DNA of 11,428 nucleotides from Lachnospiraceae bacterium. GTDB lineage: Bacteria; Bacillota; Clostridia; Lachnospirales; Lachnospiraceae. The notes under the pieces are model-generated. The model was not told the origin of the DNA. It did not search any database and saw only the letters and a program-made list of their open reading frames with translations. Below are positions 6,794 through 11,428 of this stretch, one piece after another (the first letter of the stretch is position 1; each line of letters begins with the position of its first letter). The translations under genes and the position numbers were made by a program. Where the stretch lies: contig JAFTPY010000118.1 of NCBI GenBank assembly GCA_017463035.1, positions 1-11,428 on the forward strand. The letters are read 5' to 3'.

Positions 6794-7240
6794 CTATGCT
6801 TCCACTACCTTTACCGTCAACTCCGTAGTCACTTCCGGGTGAAGCTTTACCGGAACAATGGTGGTTCCCAACGTACGAATCGGCTCCGGAAGAACAAGCT
6901 TCTTCTTATCCACATCCAGCTTTAACTGCTCCTTCATTGCCACGGCAATTTCCTTGGTAGACACAGAACCGAAGGTCCTTCCTCCTTCTCCGGACTTAAT
7001 CTTTAAGGTTACACTCATCTTCTTAATCTGCTCGCCCAATGCCTGTGCCTCTGCCAGCACTTCCTGTCTGTGCTTTTCCTCCGCTGCCTTCTGCTGCTTC
7101 AAATCATTCATGGTCTTTGCGTTCTTTTCTACACCCAGTTTTTTCGGCAAAATAAAGTTACGCGCGTAACCGTCGCTAACCTTTACAATCTCTCCCTTTT
7201 TTCCAAGGCTCTTTACGTCCTGTAATAAAATCACTTCCAT
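6794..7240 (-). CDS. rplI: 50S ribosomal protein L9
   Basis: L9 binds 23S rRNA near the base of the L1 stalk and helps keep reading frame. The 148-residue product has the normal length and the expected dumbbell layout. The N-terminal rRNA-binding domain (about 1-50) begins MEVILLQDV and contains the signature GKKGEIVKVSDGYARNFILPKK (13-34). A long connecting helix spans about 41-75, and the C-terminal domain has SGEGGRTFGSVSTKEIA (83-99). The ATG at 7240 follows AAAGGAAG at about 7 bases. It starts 18 bases after the gdpP stop and ends 31 bases before dnaB, matching the conserved gdpP-rplI-dnaB order of many Firmicutes. This gene would be co-transcribed with its neighbours from the promoter in front of gdpP. 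Confidence 0.98.
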   Translation of the reverse strand: MEVILLQDVKSLGKKGEIVKVSDGYARNFILPKKLGVEKNAKTMNDLKQQKAAEEKHRQEVLAEAQALGEQIKKMSVTLKIKSGEGGRTFGSVSTKEIAVAMKEQLKLDVDKKKLVLPEPIRTLGTTIVPVKLHPEVTTELTVKVVEA

Positions 7241-7258
7241 TGTCTTTCTTCCTTTCCG

Positions 7259-9310
7259 TTATAATTTAATTTCTCCTTCTGTAATCATGGTTCGAAGTAC
7301 ATTCTTAACGCGTTCTACAGCTGCAGGAACATCACAATCGTCAAACTGCGCCCCCGCAACACTCATATGACCGCCGCCGCCCAGCTTTTCCATTACTACC
7401 TGTACATTCAGTTCATCAATGGAACGGGCACTGATATATACCTTACCTCCGAACTGGGTAAATACAAAGGATGCCATAATACCGTTGATATTTAACAGCT
7501 CGTTTGCCGTCTGTGCAGCAACCACCGTCGGGCTGTCCACTCCTTCACTGGCAGATACGGAAAAAGCAAAACGACTTTCGAATATCTCTGCCGCTGCAAC
7601 AGACTTTGCTTTTGCATAATACTCCGGCATGTCCGTCCGGAACATTTTACGGATTCTCGTCACATCCGCACCGTTTCTGCGCAAATAAGCCGCCGCCTCG
7701 AAGGTACGGACACCGGTCTTTGTAAGGAAATTATTGGTATCAATCATAATACCGGCATACATAGCGTCCGCTTCCAATGCCTTTAACTTCAGTCCGTCTC
7801 CGATATACTGCAAAATTTCCGCAACCATTTCACAGGCAGAGGATGCATACGGCTCGATATAAGACAATACCGCATTCGGAATTGCCTCTCCCGTCTGTCT
7901 GTGGTGATCCAAAATCACGATGGTACGGGTCAGAGAAAGCAATGCCTCGCATTCCGTATAGTTCGGCCGGTTTACATCCACCACTACCAACAACGTATTA
8001 TTGTCTACCAACCCCCGGGCCGTTTCGCCGTTAACAAACATGTCATCCTCATAATCCGGATTGTCCTGAAACTTTGTGAGCATCGGACGAATGGAACTGG
8101 TCACATCATTAATGACAATGTGTGCTTTTTTATTTAAGGTCTTGGCAATACGATACACGCCAATGGCGGAACCGAGAGAATCAATATCTCCGATGGAATG
8201 TCCCATCACGACTATACGCTCTTTTCCTTCCATAAACTCTTTCAAAGCATGCGCCTTTACACGCGCCTTTACACGAGTTGTCTTTTCCACCTGTACCGCC
8301 GTACCACCGTAATATGAAATCTTATTTCCGTCCTTTACAACCGCCTGGTCACCGCCCCGGCCAAGTGCCAAATCAATGGCTCCCCGAGCCAGCTCATAAC
8401 CGGCGAGATAAGACTCCGCATTGACCCCCAGGCCCATACTGATGGTAACAATCGGTGCATCGTTTCCGATACTGGAGCCTCGTACTTCTTCCAACAACGA
8501 AAACTTGTTTGCCTCCAACTGCGCCAGGTATTTGTGTTGGAAAACAAAGATATACTTGTCCTTTTCCAGCTTTTTAATAATGGCATCAATGCTCACCATA
8601 TATTTGTTTATCTTTCGGTCCACAAGAGCCGTCAACAAAGAGCGGCGTACTTCATCAATGTTTTCAAACGCTTCTTCGTAATTATCGATATACAAAAGGC
8701 CGGTAATCAGCTTCTGATCTTCGTTCTCCTTCTGCAGGGCTACAATTTCCGTCTCATCATACAAATACAGTGCAATCAGCTCATTGGCATGACGTTGCAT
8801 ATCCTGCCACAATATATCCTCATCGAAGCTTGGCGTATTCACCACGCGCAAACACACTTCATAATTCCGCTCCCCGATTTCCACATGCAGGCTCACATCA
8901 TTTTCCACCGTCGGAAGATACTCTGCGGTAATTTCCGGAATAATCGTTTTGATGTTTTTGGTTTTCGGAGATGTCTCCGCCAAGTCCATGAACTCGTCGT
9001 TTGCCCAAAGAATAGAGCCCGACATATCCATTACCGCATACGGAACCGCAAGTTCCTTTAACAGTCTGCGCTGTACCTGACTGTAGCCTGCGGCAAAACG
9101 CACCATCTCGCTCACGATTAAAGGCTTCTTTACAAAATAAAGTAAAAATGCAATCACGGCATAAATAAGCACAAAAATCGCCATCAGGCCCGCTGCCGTT
9201 TTGTCCACCGTCAATATACTTAAATTCATGCAAATCAAAAGGATTGTCAAAAAAATCGGCCAATTCAGATACAGCCGCATTGCTCCTTTTAATTTAATGA
9301 TTCGTCTCAT
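7259..9310 (-). CDS. gdpP: Cyclic-di-AMP phosphodiesterase GdpP (YybT family)
   Basis: GdpP hydrolyses the second messenger c-di-AMP to pApA and so influences potassium balance, osmotic stress and cell-wall homeostasis. The 683-residue protein has the family layout. Two N-terminal membrane helices (about 17-34 and 39-59) come first, then a PAS-like domain (about 85-155) and a degenerate GGDEF domain (about 170-330) lacking the GGDEF signature. The DHH domain has H371, D375 and D377 (GHSIGDIDSLGSA), D445 (VVVDVNRP), DHH 468-470 and D524 (MIDTNNF), all metal-ligand positions. DHHA1 closes the protein with KLGGGGHMSVAGAQ (642-655). The catalytic set appears complete. The ATG at 9310 follows GGGAG at 6 bases. 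It is first in the gdpP-rplI-dnaB unit, with a consensus promoter and structured leader upstream. In other Firmicutes the PAS domain can bind heme and the enzyme is inhibited by ppGpp; neither can be judged here. Confidence 0.96.
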   Translation of the reverse strand: MRRIIKLKGAMRLYLNWPIFLTILLICMNLSILTVDKTAAGLMAIFVLIYAVIAFLLYFVKKPLIVSEMVRFAAGYSQVQRRLLKELAVPYAVMDMSGSILWANDEFMDLAETSPKTKNIKTIIPEITAEYLPTVENDVSLHVEIGERNYEVCLRVVNTPSFDEDILWQDMQRHANELIALYLYDETEIVALQKENEDQKLITGLLYIDNYEEAFENIDEVRRSLLTALVDRKINKYMVSIDAIIKKLEKDKYIFVFQHKYLAQLEANKFSLLEEVRGSSIGNDAPIVTISMGLGVNAESYLAGYELARGAIDLALGRGGDQAVVKDGNKISYYGGTAVQVEKTTRVKARVKAHALKEFMEGKERIVVMGHSIGDIDSLGSAIGVYRIAKTLNKKAHIVINDVTSSIRPMLTKFQDNPDYEDDMFVNGETARGLVDNNTLLVVVDVNRPNYTECEALLSLTRTIVILDHHRQTGEAIPNAVLSYIEPYASSACEMVAEILQYIGDGLKLKALEADAMYAGIMIDTNNFLTKTGVRTFEAAAYLRRNGADVTRIRKMFRTDMPEYYAKAKSVAAAEIFESRFAFSVSASEGVDSPTVVAAQTANELLNINGIMASFVFTQFGGKVYISARSIDELNVQVVMEKLGGGGHMSVAGAQFDDCDVPAAVERVKNVLRTMITEGEIKL

Positions 9311-9370
9311 GGCATTCTCCCTTTTCGTTCGATATCACTGCTAATCCTCTGCAACCTATCCTTCATTTAC

Positions 9371-9376
9371 AGTATA
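9371..9376 (-). promoter_or_regulatory. Second -10 box in the gdpP leader
   Basis: TATACT lies at 9371-9376 on the minus strand, 61 to 66 bases upstream of the gdpP ATG. No good -35 match sits 16 to 18 bases further upstream, where the sequence is part of the leader hairpin. It could be a weak or activator-dependent second start, or chance. Confidence 0.3.
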
Positions 9377-9383
9377 CCCGTTT

Positions 9384-9428
9384 CCTGCCGGGTCACAGGA
9401 CGCTTTTCTCCCGTGACTTACAGGCAGG
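9384..9428 (-). promoter_or_regulatory. Structured hairpin in the gdpP leader
   Basis: On the minus strand the outer arms CCTGCC and GGCAGG (9423-9428 with 9384-9389) and inner arms GTCAC and GTGAC (9413-9417 with 9392-9396) are separated by a small internal loop, with a 16-base apical loop. The structure would form within the first bases of the RNA made from the 9438-9466 promoter. No U-run follows, so it is not a terminator. It is far smaller than the known ydaO c-di-AMP riboswitch. A role in RNA stability or protein binding is possible but unproven. Confidence 0.5.
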
Positions 9429-9437
9429 TACATAGTT

Positions 9438-9466
9438 AGTATACCACATTTTGGTTCCGCTGTGAA
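9438..9466 (-). promoter_or_regulatory. Promoter of gdpP-rplI-dnaB
   Basis: On the minus strand, -35 TTCACA (9461-9466, five of six consensus bases) and -10 TATACT (9438-9443) are 17 bases apart. The -10 is preceded by TGG, giving an extended -10 (TGnTATACT). The start should be near 9431, with a leader of about 120 bases before gdpP. The promoter begins about 15 bases after the stop codon of the upstream membrane-protein gene, and no terminator separates them. Confidence 0.82.
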
Positions 9467-9480
9467 GCATTTCTTTTTTC

Positions 9481-9834
9481 CTAGCTCAACATACCTCCCG
9501 CCATGCCGCCAAGACACACAGGAAGCATAACCCAGGCAATGTTTCCGAAGGAAACGTCCTTTGTTACCACAGCAATAACCGCATAAACCGCAAAATAAAG
9601 CACTCCGATACACAGTCCCCATAAAAAGCGGTTTACCTTTCTTTTTTTCCCGAGCATAAATCCCCCCGCCGCCGGTGCAAGAACATAGCCCGCTATCATA
9701 ATTTTAGAAACGGCATCTTCACCCAAGCCCACTTTCAGTGCAACGAATGCAACAATCAGTAAAAACAATACCGTTATCAGAAACGAGCACGCCAATGCTG
9801 TTCCTGTCTCCTTGGCAATTTTCTTCATCTCCAT
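9481..9834 (-). CDS. Small four-helix membrane protein, TIGR04086-like
   Basis: From the ATG at 9834 the product has 117 residues and is mostly hydrophobic. Four membrane helices fit at about 13-35, 44-62, 70-91 and 98-116, with a basic turn GKKRKVNR (62-69) between the second and third. Glycine-rich segments in helices two and four (LAPAAGGFMLG, CLGGMAGGM) match my memory of the TIGR04086 family of Firmicutes, whose function is unknown. In many Clostridia that family lies close to yajC and to the SCIFF peptide/radical-SAM pair; yajC is close here but no SCIFF gene is in the window. The longest frame starts two codons earlier (ATG at 9840), but GGAG (9842-9845) is 7 bases from the internal ATG and only one base from the outer one. 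No strong promoter is seen; TATAGT (9864-9869) is a weak -10 candidate. Confidence 0.82.
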   Translation of the reverse strand: MEMKKIAKETGTALACSFLITVLFLLIVAFVALKVGLGEDAVSKIMIAGYVLAPAAGGFMLGKKRKVNRFLWGLCIGVLYFAVYAVIAVVTKDVSFGNIAWVMLPVCLGGMAGGMLS

Positions 9835-9841
9835 CCGCATT

Positions 9842-9845
9842 CTCC
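9842..9845 (-). promoter_or_regulatory. Ribosome binding site deciding the small membrane protein's start
   Basis: GGAG on the minus strand (9842-9845) has the ideal 7-base distance to the ATG at 9834. It nearly touches the ATG at 9840, so the inner start is preferred. Confidence 0.65.
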
Positions 9846-9894
9846 GTTTTTTTCCTTAGTTCTACTATATGAAAACAAGTTCCCATCCATTCCC

Positions 9895-9923
9895 TTGTTA
9901 CAAATATTATTTTATGTTATACT
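9895..9923 (+). promoter_or_regulatory. Promoter of the PHP phosphoesterase gene
   Basis: On the plus strand, -35 TTGTTA (9895-9900) and -10 TATACT (9918-9923) are 17 bases apart. The -10 is extended by TGT (9915-9917). Transcription should start near 9930, a leader of about 24 bases, with ribosome binding site AAAGGAG (9941-9947) 6 bases before the ATG at 9954. Confidence 0.83.
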
Positions 9924-9953
9924 GAAAATAACGTAGTTGCAAAGGAGATTATT

Positions 9954-10808
9954 ATGATTGACCTTCATGTACATTCCAACCATTCCGACGGCACCTGTTC
10001 TCCGGAAGAACTGGTTTCTCTGGCACAGGCATCCGATGTATCCGTGTTTGCCCTCACCGATCACGATACTGTCTCCGGTGTTCGGAAAGCCAAGGACGCT
10101 GCCGCACAATCCGCTTCCTCCGGCCCCGAAGTCACCGTAATATCCGGCGTCGAGATATCTGCCGCCTATAAAAAGAAAGATATTCACATTTTAGGTCTCT
10201 TTGTGGATGAAACAAATCCGGTTTTACTTGCCGCCTTGGAAGAAGCGGTGACTGCCAGAGATTTGCGAAACGAGCATATGGTAGAACGCTTTCGCTCCCT
10301 CGGCATTCCTTTGACCTTGGAAGACTTACGCCTTATGAATCCGGATACGGTTATCACAAGAGCACATTTTGCCAATTATCTAATCAAACACGGTCATGTA
10401 AAAACTTCCCAGGAAGCATTCTCGCGCTATCTGGGGTACGATGCCCCGTGCTTTGTTCCCCGGGAATATATGCAACCGGAGCGCGCTGTTTCTCTGATTT
10501 TACAGGCCGGAGGGCTTCCGGTTCTGGCGCACCCTCTCCTCTATAAACTCCCCCCGGCAGAGCTGGAAGCTTTATTAAAACGTTTGTCGGAGGCCGGACT
10601 AAAGGGGCTGGAGGTTTATTATTCCTCCAACAGCGGCTTTGACGAGCAGGTTTGTTTCGGTCTAGCCAACCGCTTCGGACTACTTATGACCGGAGGCACC
10701 GATTTCCACGGTGCAAACAAACCGAATCTGTTCCTCGGCACCGGACGCAATCATAACCTGAATATTCCGGAGCAATTGCTGGAGCCGTTATATCAGGCAC
10801 TTGAATAG
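9954..10808 (+). CDS. PHP-domain phosphoesterase (3',5'-nucleoside bisphosphate phosphatase/RNase AM-like)
   Basis: The 284-residue protein is a stand-alone PHP-fold metal-dependent phosphoesterase. The metal-site pattern of the family is complete: HVHSNHSDGT (H5, H7, D12), LTDHDT (D36-D38), GVEISA (E67), HILG (H78), RAHFA (H138), LAHP (H193) and GGTDFHG (D250, H252). Length and motif spacing fit the YciV/TrpH-like group. Characterised members remove the 3' phosphate from nucleoside 3',5'-bisphosphates such as pAp, and E. coli YciV trims RNA 5' ends as RNase AM. The exact substrate here is inferred from family only. It is the only plus-strand gene in the window, has its own promoter, and converges on yajC with a shared hairpin between. 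It is too short, and lacks polymerase domains, to be the PHP part of PolC or DnaE. A histidinol phosphatase role is less likely, since no his genes are nearby. Confidence 0.93.
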   Translation: MIDLHVHSNHSDGTCSPEELVSLAQASDVSVFALTDHDTVSGVRKAKDAAAQSASSGPEVTVISGVEISAAYKKKDIHILGLFVDETNPVLLAALEEAVTARDLRNEHMVERFRSLGIPLTLEDLRLMNPDTVITRAHFANYLIKHGHVKTSQEAFSRYLGYDAPCFVPREYMQPERAVSLILQAGGLPVLAHPLLYKLPPAELEALLKRLSEAGLKGLEVYYSSNSGFDEQVCFGLANRFGLLMTGGTDFHGANKPNLFLGTGRNHNLNIPEQLLEPLYQALE

Positions 10809-10840
10809 TCGCGGACACATTTCAGTTTTTCCGTATAGGC

Positions 10841-10890
10841 AAAGGGACCCACGGAACGTTTCTTCCGAAACAGCTCCGCGAGCCCCTTTT
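10841..10890. terminator. Terminator between the convergent PHP gene and yajC
   Basis: An imperfect long hairpin lies 32 bases after the PHP gene stop and 24 bases after the yajC stop. Pairs include AAAGGG (10841-10846) with CCCCTTT (10883-10889), CGGA (10852-10855) with TCCG (10875-10878), and GTTTC (10858-10862) with GAAAC (10867-10871) around a TTCC loop. On the plus strand the stem runs into CTTTTATTC, a short U-run. On the minus strand the trailing sequence is CCCTTTG, a weaker one. It probably serves both genes but mainly the plus-strand gene. Confidence 0.7.
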
Positions 10891-10914
10891 ATTCATTCTA
10901 TTCTATGATAAAAC

Positions 10915-11259
10915 TTATTTCACCTTTGTCTCTTCTTCCATCGGCTTTTCAACTTCTACTACAGAACTCTTTTTCATCGGAATACGACAGTTCTTATTGT
11001 TGCCGAACTCAACGATAATAACCTCGTCCATCACATCGATAACCACGCCGTAAAAACCTGCGGTGGTCAAAACACTGTCACCGATAGCAAGAGATGCCAT
11101 TAACTCATCCATCTTCTTCTGCTGCTTCTTCTGCGGTCTGATTGCCATAAAATAAAACATCAAACCAAACGCACCGATTAAAACCACCCAATACAAAAGG
11201 GTTCCCATCGGACTCATCGGCTGTGCAGCCCCTGCATCCGTTGTCAAAAACTGAAACAT
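10915..11259 (-). CDS. yajC: Preprotein translocase accessory subunit YajC
   Basis: YajC is a small single-span membrane protein that associates with SecDF and the Sec translocon; its exact contribution is modest and not fully settled. From the ATG at 11259 the product has 114 residues. A short N-terminal segment is followed by one membrane helix (about 19-39), the typical basic stretch RPQKKQQKK (41-49) and a soluble domain with GDSVLTTAGFYGVV (60-73), all family hallmarks. The tail is charged. The frame stays open upstream to a GTG (11284-11286), but AAGGAGG (11265-11271) sits 5 bases before the ATG at 11259, which fixes the start. It lies 29 bases after tgt, the widespread tgt-yajC pairing. 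Unlike many genomes, secD and secF do not follow; a convergent PHP gene does. Confidence 0.95.
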   Translation of the reverse strand: MFQFLTTDAGAAQPMSPMGTLLYWVVLIGAFGLMFYFMAIRPQKKQQKKMDELMASLAIGDSVLTTAGFYGVVIDVMDEVIIVEFGNNKNCRIPMKKSSVVEVEKPMEEETKVK

Positions 11260-11264
11260 AACTT

Positions 11265-11271
11265 CCTCCTT
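11265..11271 (-). promoter_or_regulatory. Ribosome binding site deciding the yajC start
   Basis: AAGGAGG on the minus strand is 5 bases before the ATG at 11259. The upstream in-frame GTG (11286) and ATG (11280) lie before this site and have no comparable one of their own. Confidence 0.85.
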
Positions 11272-11288
11272 CTTGTGCATTCGCACGA

Positions 11289-11428
11289 TTAATCTTGTTC
11301 CCCTTGGGCAAAGCCCGCAAGCTTTTGCTTTTTATACTCGGAAAAACGTTTCTGCTCAATGGCTTCGCGTATTTCTTCCATCATTTTGTTGTAGAAATAC
11401 AGGTTATGCGTCACTAAAAGACGCATGC
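11289..11428 (-). CDS. tgt: tRNA-guanine transglycosylase, C-terminal end only
   Basis: Reading leftward from the window edge, an open frame gives the last 45 residues before a TAA at 11289-11291. It contains RLLVTHNLYFYNKMMEEIREAI, the conserved C-terminal helix region of bacterial Tgt, followed by a variable charged tail. Tgt exchanges guanine for the queuosine precursor preQ1 at the wobble position of tRNAs with GUN anticodons. The catalytic barrel and the zinc-binding cysteines lie outside the window, so activity cannot be judged. The gene is partial only because the window ends, with no sign of damage. It precedes yajC by 29 bases, and the two are probably one transcript. Identification rests on this short but characteristic segment plus the tgt-yajC context. 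Confidence 0.88.
   Translation of the reverse strand, partial: MRLLVTHNLYFYNKMMEEIREAIEQKRFSEYKKQKLAGFAQGEQD

Noticed and set aside
8534..9061. 175-codon plus-strand frame opposite gdpP
   Set aside because: It is the longest antisense frame but has no ribosome binding site or recognisable domain. The minus-strand frame has a complete GdpP domain set, so this is a shadow.
9384..9428. Leader hairpin of gdpP as a terminator for the upstream membrane-protein gene
   Set aside because: No T-run follows the stem in either direction.
9311..9437. c-di-AMP (ydaO-type) riboswitch upstream of gdpP
   Set aside because: The leader is only about 120 bases and holds one simple two-part hairpin. It lacks the multi-helix pseudoknotted form and conserved blocks of ydaO, and no terminator or site-sequestering stem follows.
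9954..10808. PHP gene as a fragment of PolC/DnaE or as histidinol phosphatase
   Set aside because: The frame is complete from a good ribosome binding site to a terminator, motif spacing matches stand-alone YciV-type enzymes, and no polymerase or histidine genes are nearby.
1..11428. CRISPR arrays, insertion sequences, prophage, defence or toxin-antitoxin modules
   Set aside because: No regularly spaced repeats, transposase or integrase motifs, terminal inverted repeats or attachment-site duplications beside the tRNAs were seen. The gene content is entirely housekeeping.

Overview
This window looks like chromosomal core DNA from a low-to-mid GC member of the Clostridia, most likely Lachnospiraceae (an inference from gene content, strong AGGAGG-type ribosome binding sites, AT-rich intergenic regions and consensus sigma-A promoters). 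I see no phage, plasmid, insertion sequence, CRISPR or toxin-antitoxin signature. All genes but one lie on the minus strand, so transcription mostly runs from right to left.

Right to left along the minus strand: the 3' end of tgt (tRNA-guanine transglycosylase) is followed by yajC, which ends at a hairpin shared with a convergent plus-strand gene. That gene, the only plus-strand one, encodes a PHP-type phosphoesterase and has its own extended -10 promoter. Divergent from it is a small four-helix membrane protein resembling the TIGR04086 family. Next comes the classic Firmicutes group gdpP-rplI-dnaB (cyclic-di-AMP phosphodiesterase, ribosomal protein L9, replicative helicase), with a consensus promoter in front and a perfect intrinsic terminator behind. 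A single MerR-type HTH/coiled-coil gene with its own terminator follows. Then comes an ftsH-uvrC pair (membrane AAA+ protease and excision nuclease subunit) behind a good promoter. Finally two tandem serine tRNAs (anticodons TGA and GGA) sit behind their own promoter. At the far left a near-perfect, A-tract-preceded promoter points off the window, as expected for an rRNA or other highly expressed stable-RNA unit.

The genes serve translation and tRNA modification (tgt, tRNA-Ser, rplI), membrane protein insertion and quality control (yajC, ftsH), replication and repair (dnaB, uvrC), and nucleotide second-messenger turnover (gdpP, possibly the PHP enzyme). Three start codons are best set downstream of the longest open frame (dnaB, yajC and the small membrane protein), because the ribosome binding sites fit only the internal ATGs.

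I found no convincing undescribed biological system. The points worth a second look are small: a terminator-like hairpin inside the start of uvrC, a promoter apparently built into the dnaB terminator, a structured gdpP leader with two -10 boxes, a possible dispersed repeat in the ftsH leader, a palindrome spanning the tRNA-Ser promoter, and a RacA-like MerR/coiled-coil protein of unknown role.
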